From Pseudomonas cerasi (GTDB taxonomy: Bacteria; Pseudomonadota; Gammaproteobacteria; Pseudomonadales; Pseudomonadaceae): DNA of 64,000 nucleotides. The position numbers and the translations under genes are program-made. This document shows, in pieces, positions 26,484-35,403 of the stretch; the first letter of the stretch is position 1, and every line of letters starts with the position of its first letter. Below the pieces are notes generated by a model. That model had not been told where the DNA came from. It worked only from the letters and a program-made list of their open reading frames with translations, and made no database searches. The DNA lies in contig NZ_LT222319.1 of assembly GCF_900074915.1 (NCBI RefSeq), forward strand, positions 2,637,001 to 2,701,000, in the 5' to 3' direction.

Positions 26484-28352
26484 TCACTGCATCTCCGAAA
26501 CGATGGCCGAGGCGCCGCGTTTTTCAGCGAATTGCTCATTGGTCTGCGGTGTCGGGCTGATTTCCCACCATGTTTCGATGGCCTCATTGTTGCTGGCCTG
26601 AATTTTGGGGATGCCGAAACGGTTCCACCAGACGGTTGAAGAGCCGGGCGGATAGTAGTTGGGAATCCAGTAGTAGTTCCACTGCAGTACGCGGTCCAGG
26701 CAATGGGCGTAGTCGGTCATCGTCTGCTTGTTGTCGGCCTTGAGCAGGCCGGCAATCAGCGTGTCGACAGCAGGGTCTTGCAGCACCATGTAATTGCTCG
26801 AACCCGGGTCCATCGCCACCTTGGAGCCAAAACTGCTGTACAGCTCGGCACCGGGCGATGTCGAGACCGGGTAGCCGGTGACAATCATGTCGTAATCGCG
26901 GGCCATGACGCGGTTGAGGTATTGCGCGGCATCGATGCGGCGAATGTCGAAGTGGATACCGATCTGCGCCAAGGTGCGTTTGTAGGGCAGCAGCATTCGC
27001 TCGAAACCTGTTTGTGCATTGAGAAAGGTAAAGCTGAACGGTTCGCCCCGGGCATTCACCAGCTCATCGCCCTTGGGCGTCCAGCCAGCTTCTTTCATGA
27101 GGGCCAGCGCTTGCAGTTGCTTGTCGCGAATGAAGCCTGTGCCATCGGTTTTGGGCGTCTCGAACACGCTGTCGAACACCTGCTCGGGGACTTCGCCGCG
27201 CAGTGGCTCGAGGATTTTCACTTCGGCAGGCGTGGGCAGTTCGCTGGCGGCCAGCTCCGAGTTGGAGAAGAAGCTGTTCTGGCGAATGTACATGTTGCGC
27301 ATCATCTGCCGGTTGGTCCATTCGAAGTCCCAGAGCAGCGACAGCGCCTGGCGCACGCGACGGTCCTGGAACATGGGGCGGCTCAGGTTGAAGACGAAAC
27401 CCTGCGAGCTTTGCACCGCGCCCCTGGCCAGTTGGGCTTTCTGCAGGCGCCCGTCGCTGAGGGCGGGGCCGTCATAGCGAATTGAATAGCCAGTCGCCGA
27501 AAACTCGCGGTTGTAATCATAGGCGCCGCCTTTGAGTACCGTACGTGCGACATCGATGTCGCCGAAGTACTCGATGCTGAACCTGTCGAAGTTATACAGG
27601 CCTCTGCTGACCGGCAGGTCCTTGCCCCACCAGTCCGGATCGCGCTCGAAGGTGACAGTGCGGCCCGGGTCCACATGGCTGATCCGATAGGGCCCGCTGC
27701 CAGGCGGAATTTCAAAGCCGGCACCGCTGGCGAAGTCACGGGACTTCCACCAGTGCTCGGGGAATACCGGCAGCGAAGCCAGATCAAGGGGCAGGGTGCG
27801 GTTATCGCTGTTCTTGAAGTCGAAGCGGATTTGCGAAGGCGATTCGACCTCCAGTCCCTGGACCGCTTCAAACTGGGTCCGGTATTGCAGGTTACCCTGC
27901 GTCATCAGCAACTCGTAGGTGTACTTCACGTCACTGGCGGTAATCGGCGTGCCGTCCGCGAAACGTGCCTTCGGGTTCAGGTAAAAGCGCAGGGAGAGGC
28001 CATCCGCGCCACGCTCCATTTTCTCGGCGACAAGCCCGTAAACGGTGTAGGGCTCGTCCATCGAGCGCGTAGCCAGCGGGGAGTAAAGCATGCCATTGAT
28101 CTGCGAAACGCCCATCCCCTTGTCGGTGAAGGGCATCAGGTGGTCGAACTGGCCGATTTCGATGGCCGAGCGTCGCATGCTGCCGCCTTTGGGCGCGTCC
28201 GGGTTCACGTAATCGAAGTGCTTGAAGTCGGCTGGATAGCGTGGCGCTTCGCCGTAAACGGTCAGGGCGTGTTGCGGGGCTGCGGACAGCGATTGGGTTG
28301 CGCCAACGAAGGTCAGCGTCAAGGCGAGCAACGATGAAAAAACAAAACGCAT
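26484..28352 (-). CDS. yejA: periplasmic oligopeptide-binding protein (YejA-type)
   Basis: A 622-residue extracellular solute-binding protein, family 5. Its signal peptide is MRFVFSSLLALTLTFVGATQSLSAA, and the mature N-terminus has HALTVYGEAPRYPADFKHFD and YVNPDAPKGGSMRRSAIE, diagnostic of YejA. It delivers peptides to YejB/YejE. The start ATG 28352 is preferred over an open frame reaching 28442, because the signal peptide begins there and AGGA lies 13 bases upstream. First gene of yejABEF; the promoter should lie in 28353-28500, where I see no clear consensus. Confidence 0.88.
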   Translation of the reverse strand: MRFVFSSLLALTLTFVGATQSLSAAPQHALTVYGEAPRYPADFKHFDYVNPDAPKGGSMRRSAIEIGQFDHLMPFTDKGMGVSQINGMLYSPLATRSMDEPYTVYGLVAEKMERGADGLSLRFYLNPKARFADGTPITASDVKYTYELLMTQGNLQYRTQFEAVQGLEVESPSQIRFDFKNSDNRTLPLDLASLPVFPEHWWKSRDFASGAGFEIPPGSGPYRISHVDPGRTVTFERDPDWWGKDLPVSRGLYNFDRFSIEYFGDIDVARTVLKGGAYDYNREFSATGYSIRYDGPALSDGRLQKAQLARGAVQSSQGFVFNLSRPMFQDRRVRQALSLLWDFEWTNRQMMRNMYIRQNSFFSNSELAASELPTPAEVKILEPLRGEVPEQVFDSVFETPKTDGTGFIRDKQLQALALMKEAGWTPKGDELVNARGEPFSFTFLNAQTGFERMLLPYKRTLAQIGIHFDIRRIDAAQYLNRVMARDYDMIVTGYPVSTSPGAELYSSFGSKVAMDPGSSNYMVLQDPAVDTLIAGLLKADNKQTMTDYAHCLDRVLQWNYYWIPNYYPPGSSTVWWNRFGIPKIQASNNEAIETWWEISPTPQTNEQFAEKRGASAIVSEMQ

Positions 28353-28519
28353 GACTCGAATCCTGACTGACGTTCGCAAGCGAATGTCAGGGTTAAAGGC
28401 GACTGGCTGTACAGCGGTGACAACAATCATGACAGAGCTCATGGCCCTGCATCGCGCTATCTTCTACAGACAAATGGCCGCTTCGCCAAGCCACTGCGCT
28501 GTTGAAAACGACCACATAC

Positions 28520-28547
28520 AAAAACGGCCCATCCGAAGATGAGCCGT
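28520..28547 (-). terminator. terminator of the second parvulin gene
   Basis: Read on the minus strand, ACGGCTCATC-TTCG-GATGGGCCGT is followed by TTTT. The UUCG-type tetraloop and 10-bp stem with one G-T pair make a good intrinsic terminator, 22 bases after the gene. Confidence 0.85.
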
Positions 28548-28568
28548 CTGGCATGCGGCGCGACAGGA

Positions 28569-28850
28569 TCAGTCCTGACGGCTGGTCACTTCCAGCAGGT
28601 GGTAGCCGAACTGAGTCTTTACCGGACCCTGAACGGTGTTCACCGGAGCACTGAATACGACAGTGTCGAATTCCTTGACCATCTGGCCTGGACCGAACGA
28701 ACCCAGGTCACCGCCCTGGCGGCTCGATGGGCAGCTGGAGTTGGCCTTGGCGATTTCAGCGAAATCAGCGCCGCCTTCGATCTGAGCCTTGAGTTCGTTG
28801 CATTTTTCTTCGCTCGAAACAAGGATGTGGCGGGCAGTGGCTTTAGCCAT
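28569..28850 (-). CDS. ppiC: PpiC-type peptidyl-prolyl cis-trans isomerase
   Basis: A 93-residue cytoplasmic parvulin: TARHILVSSEEKCNELKAQI, AKANSSCPSSRQGGDLGSFG, FGYHLLEVTSRQD. Closer in sequence to E. coli PpiC than the paralogue at 21199-21474. Its GGAG-like ribosome site (CAGGAGATTATTCCCC) lies before ATG 28850. It is a monocistronic unit with its own terminator. Confidence 0.93.
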   Translation of the reverse strand: MAKATARHILVSSEEKCNELKAQIEGGADFAEIAKANSSCPSSRQGGDLGSFGPGQMVKEFDTVVFSAPVNTVQGPVKTQFGYHLLEVTSRQD

Positions 28851-28931
28851 GGGGAATAATCTCCTGTGAAAAAAAAGAAACAGCCTACCGGATTCAGTGC
28901 GGTATTTCCCGACAAAGTTCCTTCGCTCTGT

Positions 28932-30014
28932 TTATCTGTAACGCAGACGGTCAACCGCGCGACGCAACAGCTGTTCGGTGCCTTCCCAGCCAAGGCAGCC
29001 ATCGGTGACCGAAACGCCGTACTGCAGCGTCCCGCCCACTGCCTGGCAGCCGTCGAACAGGTGGCTCTCGATCATCATGCCGATCAGCGAGGTATTGCCC
29101 GACAAGCGCTGTTCAAGCACGTCTTCGAATACGGCTGGCTGACGCAGCGGGTCCTTGCCACTGTTGGCATGGCTGCAATCGACCATGATCCGCGACGCGA
29201 CATTATTCCTGCTCAGGCTCGCCTGCACCTTGGCCACACTCTGGCGATCGTAATTGGGGCCGCCGTGACCGCCGCGCAGCACGATGTGCGTGTCCGGATT
29301 GCCTTGCGTCTCGATAATGGCCGGGTGGCCATGACGGTCCATGCCAAAGTGACGATGCGGATGCGCCGCCGAACGCATCGCGTCGCTGGCCACCGTTACG
29401 CCGCCGTCAGTACCGTTCTTGAAACCGACCGCCATGGGCAGGCCGCTGGCCATTTCGCGATGGATCTGCGATTCGGTGGTGCGAGCGCCAATCGCGACCC
29501 AACTGAGCAGATCGTCGAAGTAGCCTGCCGCCATGGGCTGCAGTATCTCGGTGGCGATCGGCAGGCCCAGGCCCAGCATATCCCGCATCAAATGCCGCGA
29601 CAGCGTCAGGCCCTCGGCCATGTCGTCACTGCCATCGAGGCGCGGATCGTAAGCCAGGCCTTTCCAGCCCACCGTCGTGCGCGGTTTTTCGACGTAGGCG
29701 CGCATTACCAGCAGCATCTGGTCACTGACTTGCGCGGCAAGGTCGGCCAGTCGCTCAGCGTATTCAAGGGCGGATCGAGGGTCGTGGATCGAGCAGGGGC
29801 CGACGATGACCAGCAGCCGCGAGTCTTGACCTTCAAGGATGGCGCGTACGGCGCGGCGGTGGGCTGCAACCTGTTCGGTGAGCGCTGCGTCGAGGGGCAG
29901 GCGCATCTTCAATTCCAGGGTCCCTGGCAGGCGTTTCGAGGCGGGGCTGTTGTCTGCCAGCTTGACGGCGTGGCTGGACAGGTCGGACGGGGTTACGGCA
30001 ACGGACGAATTCAT
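28932..30014 (-). CDS. class I 3-deoxy-7-phosphoheptulonate (DAHP) synthase
   Basis: Condenses phosphoenolpyruvate with erythrose 4-phosphate, the first step of the shikimate pathway. Class I AroFGH features in 360 residues: LVIVGPCSIHDPRSALEYA, MRAYVEKPRTTVGWKGLAYDP, GARTTESQIHREMASGL, VGFKNGTDG, DCSHANSGKDP and GMMIESHL (metal-binding Cys, His and Glu present). Which amino acid inhibits it cannot be told from sequence alone; the aromatic-rich leader upstream points to attenuation by aromatic aminoacyl-tRNA levels. The start ATG 30014 follows an AGGA-containing ribosome site. I give no symbol because aroF, aroG and aroH cannot be separated here. Confidence 0.93.
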   Translation of the reverse strand: MNSSVAVTPSDLSSHAVKLADNSPASKRLPGTLELKMRLPLDAALTEQVAAHRRAVRAILEGQDSRLLVIVGPCSIHDPRSALEYAERLADLAAQVSDQMLLVMRAYVEKPRTTVGWKGLAYDPRLDGSDDMAEGLTLSRHLMRDMLGLGLPIATEILQPMAAGYFDDLLSWVAIGARTTESQIHREMASGLPMAVGFKNGTDGGVTVASDAMRSAAHPHRHFGMDRHGHPAIIETQGNPDTHIVLRGGHGGPNYDRQSVAKVQASLSRNNVASRIMVDCSHANSGKDPLRQPAVFEDVLEQRLSGNTSLIGMMIESHLFDGCQAVGGTLQYGVSVTDGCLGWEGTEQLLRRAVDRLRYR

Positions 30015-30054
30015 GTTCTGGCTTCCTGGGCTGGCGGGACGCTCCCGCGCAGAC

Positions 30055-30207
30055 CTACTGGGGTGTTCGACAAAGGGCTTCTAGAACCGGGGTTATGTGA
30101 TTGCCGCCTGGCAGAGACCGAACGGAGGCGGCAGGCTGTCCCGAACGGAGGTGGCTAAATCGCCAGGCAAAATCGATGTCGTTGCGGTAATAAGTGGCGT
30201 AGTTCAT
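30055..30207 (-). CDS. second small ORF (50 codons) between attenuator and DAHP synthase
   Basis: Starts ATG 30207 with GAGG about 10 bases upstream and ends TAG 40 bases before the DAHP synthase start. The first 17 residues, MNYATYYRNDIDFAWRF, hold three Tyr, two Phe and one Trp; the rest (SHLRSGQPAASVRSLPG...) is ordinary. An 8-bp inverted repeat (TGCCGCCT 30102-30109 / AGGCGGCA 30126-30133) lies inside it. It may be a second regulatory leader or a real small protein. No family is recognised. Confidence 0.5.
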   Translation of the reverse strand: MNYATYYRNDIDFAWRFSHLRSGQPAASVRSLPGGNHITPVLEALCRTPQ

Positions 30208-30282
30208 GTCGTGATCCTCGATGCAATGCAGATTGATGGTTTGCGGCTGTTCTTGAACAGACCGTTGAAATACGTGGCCCTG

Positions 30283-30321
30283 AAAAAACAAAACCCCCGG
30301 TCGGGAAGCCGACCGGGGGTT
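30283..30321 (-). terminator. attenuator terminator upstream of DAHP synthase
   Basis: On the minus strand an 11-bp perfect stem CCCCCGGTCGG / CCGACCGGGGG (30319-30294) is followed by TTTTGTTTTTT. It lies 50 bases after the stop of the aromatic leader peptide and about 270 bases before the gene, the order expected of an attenuator. An alternative pairing between GGCGCCC and GGGGACGCC in the segment between leader stop and terminator could act as part of an antiterminator. Confidence 0.85.
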
Positions 30322-30369
30322 AGAGAATTCTCTGGTTGGCGTCCCCTTAACGTGGGCGCCGGATGGGTA

Positions 30370-30510
30370 TCAGGCGCGCCAGTGGCTAAACCAATACCCA
30401 TAATAAGAGTCAACGGATGCGCTCACCGAGGCAGTCTGCACAGCCACAGCGCGTGAACGGCAAGCAATGCCGGTAACAGCGTCGAGTAGCGGTGAAGTGG
30501 ATTGCAGCAT
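30370..30510 (-). CDS. aromatic-rich leader peptide of the DAHP synthase attenuator
   Basis: A 46-codon reading frame from ATG 30510 (GGAG 8-11 bases upstream) to TGA 30372-30370. Codons 36-44 read YYGYWFSHW: three Tyr, two Trp and one Phe within nine codons, directly before the stop. The product otherwise has no notable features (MLQSTSPLLDAVTGIACRSR). Inference: ribosome stalling at these codons when charged aromatic tRNAs are scarce prevents the downstream terminator from folding. Such multi-residue aromatic leaders are known for aromatic biosynthesis genes in enterobacteria. Confidence 0.8.
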   Translation of the reverse strand: MLQSTSPLLDAVTGIACRSRAVAVQTASVSASVDSYYGYWFSHWRA

Positions 30511-30587
30511 GGTGGGTCTCCGTGAATTGAGCGCAAGCTTACTTCAGGAAACCAGGCGCCTTCAATTGGAAAATTCAATCAACGGGA

Positions 30588-30785
30588 TTATCGTTTTTCG
30601 CGAATGCAGGCAGGTGGAACCCCGGTAGCGACAGCGAACCGCTCAACGGTTGATGGCATGCCGTATTCGGTGCGGGCTATTTTGCCCGCAACCCTGTATA
30701 CCTGAATGCAGGCGACGGCTTTGGCGTTTTGTCCGGGATGCGTTGTCACCAGCCAATAACGGCTATTCTTCACGTGCTTCTTCAT
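30588..30785 (-). CDS. small phage-type hypothetical protein
   Basis: A 65-residue basic protein (YWLVTTHPGQNAKAVACIQV, VERFAVATGVPPACIREKR) that I do not recognise. It begins inside the end of the HTH gene upstream (23-base overlap, same strand), the close packing seen in phage early operons. Function unknown; it may be a remnant. Confidence 0.5.
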   Translation of the reverse strand: MKKHVKNSRYWLVTTHPGQNAKAVACIQVYRVAGKIARTEYGMPSTVERFAVATGVPPACIREKR

Positions 30786-30996
30786 GCCGGGCTTCCGTGT
30801 TCGGGATCGTCCCGATCTTCATGCCCAGCAGTACAGCTACCTTATGCGCTTCACCGCGCCTTCCTTTCTTGCGTCCTGCCAGTACCTGGTAAGTGGTCGC
30901 CGGATCAATGCTGTTTTCACGAGCGAACTCCTGAACAGATTTGCCCTGTTGATCCAGCCAGGCCTTGGCTTGTGCGGCGGTGCGAATTCCGGGCAT
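30763..30996 (-). CDS. phage-type DNA-binding protein
   Basis: A 77-residue helix-turn-helix protein: AAQAKAWLDQQGKSVQEFAR, ENSIDPATTYQVLAGRKKGR, VAVLLGMKIG. This wording is typical of small transcriptional regulators of transposable or lambdoid phages that sit divergent to the CI-type repressor. It is divergent from the XRE gene at 31078 with an 81-base shared operator region. No structural phage genes are nearby, so it belongs to a relic. Confidence 0.7.
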   Translation of the reverse strand: MPGIRTAAQAKAWLDQQGKSVQEFARENSIDPATTYQVLAGRKKGRRGEAHKVAVLLGMKIGTIPNTEARHEEAREE

Positions 30997-31077
30997 AGTT
31001 CAAAACCGTTCAAATCTATTCAATTCCGCGAGATTCTAACACTCGTTCGGATGGCTTCAACAGGATAATAGGTTCAA

Positions 31078-31440
31078 ATGAGTGGAATCGGTTACCGACT
31101 GAGAAAGGAAAGAGAACGTCTGAGCATGTCTCAGCGTACCTTCGGTGAAATAGGAGGCGTCGAGGCTAATGCCCAGGGAAAGTATGAAAATGGTGATCGT
31201 GCACCGAAGGCCGATTACTTGGCGGCGGTTGCAGCCAAAGGTGTTGACGTGCTTTACGTGTTGACGGGGACGCGAACGCCGGTGCCGATCGACAATCTCA
31301 GCCTTATCGAGGAAAAAATCCTGGGCAATTACCGAGTGCTGGGCAAGGAAGATCAGGATGCTATCCGGCGCCTGACAACCACTATCGCCGAGCTCTCGGG
31401 GCCATTATCGGGGGCTGCGAAGCTTCCGTCGGTCAAGTGA
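31078..31440 (+). CDS. XRE-family (Cro/CI-like) transcriptional regulator
   Basis: A 120-residue protein with an N-terminal HTH_3 domain (GYRLRKERERLSMSQRTFGE, GGVEANAQGKYENGDRAPKA) and VDVLYVLTGTRTPV, a phrase common in Pseudomonas prophage repressors. It lacks the LexA-like protease half of full CI repressors. Probably the repressor-side gene of a degraded prophage control region; the neighbouring gacA is oriented the same way but has its own upstream region. Confidence 0.8.
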   Translation: MSGIGYRLRKERERLSMSQRTFGEIGGVEANAQGKYENGDRAPKADYLAAVAAKGVDVLYVLTGTRTPVPIDNLSLIEEKILGNYRVLGKEDQDAIRRLTTTIAELSGPLSGAAKLPSVK

Positions 31441-31609
31441 TAAAAGCCCGGGGCGGGCGCCGCTCTGCTGTCGTATCGAGATTTTTGCAGCACTGCCTGA
31501 GGTGCTTGCCATCATATTGATGTGAGACGGTGTTCGCAGTGCTAGGTCTGACTCGTTGTTTTTGTTATGGTGATTGGCATTCGTTATGACCGTTGCGCGA
31601 GGTGTCTGC

Positions 31610-32254
31610 TTGATTAAGGTGCTAGTTGTCGATGACCATGATCTTGTCCGGACAGGCATCACACGCATGCTCGCCGACATTGATGGTCTGCAAGTTGTCG
31701 GGCAGGCCGATTCCGGCGAGGAATCCCTGAAGAAAGCGCGCGAGCTCAAGCCTGACGTCGTGTTGATGGACGTCAAGATGCCGGGCATCGGTGGGCTGGA
31801 AGCGACGCGCAAGATGCTGCGCAGCCACCCTGATATCAAGGTCGTCGCTGTCACCGTCTGTGAAGAAGATCCTTTCCCGACCCGTTTGCTGCAGGCTGGC
31901 GCTGCCGGTTACATGACCAAGGGCGCCGGGCTTGCCGAAATGGTCCAGGCCATTCGCCTGGTGTTTGCCGGTCAGCGTTACATCAGCCCGCAGATTGCCC
32001 AGCAACTGGCATTGAAGTCGTTTCAACCGCAGGTCAACAATTCGCCGTTCGATCTGCTGTCCGAGCGCGAGATCCAGATTGCCCTGATGATCGTCGGCTG
32101 CCAGAAAGTCCAGACCATCTCGGACAAACTGTGCCTTTCACCGAAAACCGTTAATACCTACCGATACCGTATCTTTGAAAAGCTCTCGATCAGCAGTGAT
32201 GTTGAACTGGCTTTGCTCGCTGTACGTCACGGCATGGTTGATGCCAGCGCCTGA
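31610..32254 (+). CDS. gacA: response regulator GacA
   Basis: A 214-residue NarL/FixJ-type regulator, partner of the sensor kinase GacS; it switches on RsmY/RsmZ small RNAs and thereby toxins, exoproducts and virulence. The receiver has DDHD near the start and the phosphorylation site Asp54 in [10 protein letters not shown]. The LuxR-type HTH is [20 protein letters not shown] and [20 protein letters not shown] use TTG 31610, known as the gacA start in pseudomonads, because the product then begins (M)[10 protein letters not shown] and GAGG precedes it; an ATG-type start upstream would add a non-homologous extension. uvrC follows after two bases, the conserved gacA-uvrC pair. Confidence 0.97.
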   Translation: MIKVLVVDDHDLVRTGITRMLADIDGLQVVGQADSGEESLKKARELKPDVVLMDVKMPGIGGLEATRKMLRSHPDIKVVAVTVCEEDPFPTRLLQAGAAGYMTKGAGLAEMVQAIRLVFAGQRYISPQIAQQLALKSFQPQVNNSPFDLLSEREIQIALMIVGCQKVQTISDKLCLSPKTVNTYRYRIFEKLSISSDVELALLAVRHGMVDASA

Positions 32255-32256
32255 AC

Positions 32257-34080
32257 ATGACCCAGACTTTCGATCCAAGTGCATTTCTCGCGACCTGTAG
32301 CGGTCGTCCCGGCGTCTACCGTATGTTCGACGCCGGAGCCACACTGCTTTACGTCGGCAAGGCCAAGAACCTCAAGAAGCGTCTTGCCAGCTATTTTCGC
32401 AAGACCGGACACGCGCCCAAGACCGGAGCGCTGGTGTCGCGCATCGCCCAGATTGAAACCACCATCACGGGCAACGAAACTGAAGCGCTGTTGCTGGAGC
32501 AGACCCTCATCAAGGAGTGGCGGCCCCCGTACAACATTCTCTTGCGTGACGATAAGTCCTATCCCTATGTGTTTCTGTCCGATAATGCCTTTCCGCGACT
32601 GAGCATTCATCGTGGTACCAAGAAAGCCAAGGGTCGTTATTTCGGGCCTTACCCGAGTGCCGGCGCGATTCGTGAGAGCCTCAGCCTGCTGCAGAAGACC
32701 TTTCAGGTGCGGCAGTGCGAGGACAGCTACTTCAAGAATCGCACGCGTCCTTGCCTGCAATATCAGATCAAACGCTGCAAAGGGCCGTGTGTCGGGCTGG
32801 TCGAGCCTGAGGTGTATGCCGAGGACGTACGTCACTCGGTGATGTTTCTCGAAGGGCGCAGCAATGCCCTGAGTGACGAACTGAACGCCTCCATGGAAAA
32901 AGCCGCGATGGCGCTCGATTTCGAACGCGCAGCCGAGTTGCGCGATCAGGTCGCCTTGCTGCGCCGCGTCCAGGATCAGCAAAGCATGGACGGCGGTACC
33001 GGCGATGTCGATGTAGTCGCCGCGTTCGTCAACCCTGGCGGCGCCTGCGTGCACCTGATCAGCGTGCGGGGCGGGCGGGTGCTGGGCAGCAAGAACTTCT
33101 TCCCGCAGGTCGGCATAGAAGAGGAGGTCGGCGAGGTGATGTCGGCATTCCTGGCTCAGTATTTCCTCGGCGGCATCGACCGTGAACTGCCCGGCGAAGT
33201 CATCGTCAATGTCATCAACGACGATTTCCCTGCGTTCGTCGACGCCGTCGAAGAACTGCGCGGCGTCGAGATGGTTATCAGTCATCGCGTGCGCGGCACC
33301 CGGGCGCGCTGGCAGCAAATGGCGGTCACCAATGCCGAGCAGGCACTGACCGCGCGGCTGGCCAACCGTCAGCATGTTGCGTCGCGGTTCGAAGCGCTGG
33401 CCAAGGTGCTGGGTCTCGAAGACCCACCGATGCGTCTGGAATGCTATGACATCAGCCACTCCAGTGGTGAGGCGACCGTAGCATCCTGCGTGGTGTTTGG
33501 CCCCGAAGGCCCGATCAAGTCCGATTACCGGCGTTTCAATATCGAAGGCGTGACGGCAGGCGACGACTATGCTGCCATGCACCAGGCGTTGACCCGACGT
33601 TATAGCCGCATCAAGGCCGGGGAGGGAAAGTTGCCGGACGTGCTACTGGTGGACGGCGGCAAGGGTCAGATGTCCATGGCGCGTGACGTGCTCAATGAAT
33701 TACAGGTTCCTGACCTCATCCTGCTCGGTGTGGCCAAGGGCACCACGCGCAAGGCAGGTTTCGAGACGCTGTACCTGAACGACTCAGCGCATGAATTCAC
33801 GTTGCCCGGCGACTCTCCGGCCCTGCACCTTATTCAGCAGATTCGCGACGAGGCGCACCGTTTCGCGATCACCGGCCACCGTGCGCGCCGGGGCAAGACC
33901 CGGCGTACATCGACCCTCGAGGGCGTCGCGGGTGTCGGGCCGACCCGGCGTCGTGATCTGCTCAAACATTTCGGTGGATTGCAGGAATTGTCCCGTGCCA
34001 GCATCGATGAAATAGCAAAAGCACCCGGAATCAGCAAAAAGCTGGCAGAGTCGATTTATGCAAACCTGCACAGCGAGTAG
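32257..34080 (+). CDS. uvrC: excinuclease ABC subunit C
   Basis: Makes both incisions in UvrABC nucleotide-excision repair. In 607 residues: GIY-YIG nuclease ([20 protein letters not shown]), a Cys-containing linker ([19 protein letters not shown]), a UvrB-binding UVR domain ([20 protein letters not shown]), an RNase H-like second nuclease ([29 protein letters not shown]) and a C-terminal double helix-hairpin-helix ([16 protein letters not shown]). Full length. Two bases after gacA, so co-transcribed from the gacA promoter. Confidence 0.97.
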   Translation: MTQTFDPSAFLATCSGRPGVYRMFDAGATLLYVGKAKNLKKRLASYFRKTGHAPKTGALVSRIAQIETTITGNETEALLLEQTLIKEWRPPYNILLRDDKSYPYVFLSDNAFPRLSIHRGTKKAKGRYFGPYPSAGAIRESLSLLQKTFQVRQCEDSYFKNRTRPCLQYQIKRCKGPCVGLVEPEVYAEDVRHSVMFLEGRSNALSDELNASMEKAAMALDFERAAELRDQVALLRRVQDQQSMDGGTGDVDVVAAFVNPGGACVHLISVRGGRVLGSKNFFPQVGIEEEVGEVMSAFLAQYFLGGIDRELPGEVIVNVINDDFPAFVDAVEELRGVEMVISHRVRGTRARWQQMAVTNAEQALTARLANRQHVASRFEALAKVLGLEDPPMRLECYDISHSSGEATVASCVVFGPEGPIKSDYRRFNIEGVTAGDDYAAMHQALTRRYSRIKAGEGKLPDVLLVDGGKGQMSMARDVLNELQVPDLILLGVAKGTTRKAGFETLYLNDSAHEFTLPGDSPALHLIQQIRDEAHRFAITGHRARRGKTRRTSTLEGVAGVGPTRRRDLLKHFGGLQELSRASIDEIAKAPGISKKLAESIYANLHSE

Positions 34081-34112
34081 AATGCTCGTTCACCTCGTAG
34101 CCAGTTGTGCCG

Positions 34113-34673
34113 ATGAATATCCCTAATCTGATCACCGTACTACGCGTTTTACTGATTCCGATCTTCATTTTGTTGTTCTACATGCCTTACCACTGGAGCT
34201 ACATGGCGGCCAGTGCAGTCTTTGCGTTCGCTGCGGCGACCGATTGGCTCGACGGGTATCTGGCCCGCCGTCTTGAACAGAGCACGCCCTTTGGCGCCTT
34301 TCTCGATCCGGTAGCAGACAAACTGATGGTGGCCGTGGCATTGGTGCTGCTGGTTCAGGCGCATGCCAATCTTTGGCTGACGCTGCCCGCAGCGGTGATC
34401 ATCGGCCGTGAAATCGTAATCTCTGCGCTCCGCGAATGGATGGCGGAAATCGGCGCGCGTGCGCAGGTTGCCGTTTCCAACATGGGCAAGTGGAAGACAG
34501 CGGCGCAGATGCTCGCGCTGGTCATTCTGCTCGGCAACCCGCCGGCCACCACCCTGTGGGTGATTCTCGGCTATGCGCTGCTGCTCATTGCTGCGGGGCT
34601 GACACTCTGGTCCATGGTGCAATACCTGAGAGCCGCGTGGCCGCACCTCAGGACGACTGCAGAAAAAAAATAA
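34113..34673 (+). CDS. pgsA: CDP-diacylglycerol-glycerol-3-phosphate 3-phosphatidyltransferase
   Basis: Makes phosphatidylglycerophosphate, the committed step to phosphatidylglycerol and cardiolipin, in the inner membrane. A 186-residue protein with several hydrophobic helices and the CDP-alcohol phosphotransferase signature: [20 protein letters not shown] followed by VADK, giving the required three Asp and Gly spacing. ATG 34113 yields the family N-terminus [16 protein letters not shown]; a GTG six bases earlier is less likely. Third gene of the gacA-uvrC-pgsA unit. Confidence 0.96.
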   Translation: MNIPNLITVLRVLLIPIFILLFYMPYHWSYMAASAVFAFAAATDWLDGYLARRLEQSTPFGAFLDPVADKLMVAVALVLLVQAHANLWLTLPAAVIIGREIVISALREWMAEIGARAQVAVSNMGKWKTAAQMLALVILLGNPPATTLWVILGYALLLIAAGLTLWSMVQYLRAAWPHLRTTAEKK

Positions 34674-34690
34674 GTTTTTGAATCAAAGGC

Positions 34691-34718
34691 TTGACGCCGC
34701 TATCTGAATCGCTATAAT
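34691..34718 (+). promoter_or_regulatory. sigma-70 promoter of tRNA-Gly
   Basis: TTGACG (34691-34696) and a perfect TATAAT (34713-34718) are separated by 16 bases. They are followed by a GC-rich discriminator (AGCGCCCG), as at stringently controlled stable RNA promoters. The tRNA begins 21 bases after the -10 box. Confidence 0.88.
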
Positions 34719-34739
34719 AGCGCCCGTCATCAAGACAAT

Positions 34740-34815
<76 letters not shown>

Positions 34816-34855
34816 AATATTGATTCACTGAATCCTCGAGGTTCACTGAGTCAGC

Positions 34856-34882
34856 AAAAAAAGACGCTTAGGCGTCTTTTTT
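34856..34882 (+). terminator. intrinsic terminator of tRNA-Gly
   Basis: The symmetrical stem AAAAAAAGACGC / GCGTCTTTTTT around a TTAG loop works on both strands, so it also serves the convergent DCC-family gene at 34908-35366. Confidence 0.9.
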
Positions 34883-34907
34883 CGTTTTTGCGGTAGGCAG
34901 TCCTTGT

Positions 34908-35366
34908 TTACCTTTCCGTACTGGAAGTCCGCTTGTCCGAAGCAGGTTTTGCGTCCGGGATCGCACAGCTGTTGCTACTGCAACGGCGGCTGCCGTCAGG
35001 GTGGGGCAGCCAGGCAAGGTAAGGGCGCGAGCGGCAGAAAAGCCGATAGCCCAGGTTGAACAGCGGCCTCATGAATCGCCATGACAGCGGCGCGACCCAC
35101 GCACCCAGGCCGGCCGCTCGCCAACTCCAGAGTGTCGCGTCCAGACCCTTGATCCACGTGCCATCGCTGAAACTGGCGTGCAGTAACGACTCCATGTCCT
35201 CAAGTGTGAATCCCAGTGAAGTGGCGTCAAAAGCGTCATCACGGATATCCACGAACAAAAGCCGCTCAGGCTTTGCATGGGCGCGCAATGTCCTGACTTC
35301 TCGGGCACAGAGCGGGCAGTCACCATCAAAGTAAAGCGTCAGCGGCCAGTCAACTTTCTTGTACAT
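34908..35366 (-). CDS. DCC-family (DUF393) thiol-disulfide oxidoreductase-like protein
   Basis: A 152-residue protein beginning WPLTLYFDGDCPLCAREVRTL, with the CPLC motif of the DCC family in a thioredoxin-like fold. RSRPYLAWLPHPDGSRRC toward the end and a Cys-rich polar tail follow. Assigned a redox role only by its CxxC motif; no substrate is known. Single gene with the tRNA terminator downstream. Confidence 0.85.
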   Translation of the reverse strand: MYKKVDWPLTLYFDGDCPLCAREVRTLRAHAKPERLLFVDIRDDAFDATSLGFTLEDMESLLHASFSDGTWIKGLDATLWSWRAAGLGAWVAPLSWRFMRPLFNLGYRLFCRSRPYLAWLPHPDGSRRCSSNSCAIPDAKPASDKRTSSTER

Positions 35367-35403
35367 CGCTAGTAGTCTTGTATAGGTTTTTTACACCTTA
35401 TGC

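Noticed and set aside
28866..30158. 430-codon plus-strand open frame
   Set aside because: Antisense to DAHP synthase and its leader; no protein family pattern.
32227..33582. 451-codon minus-strand open frame
   Set aside because: Antisense to uvrC.
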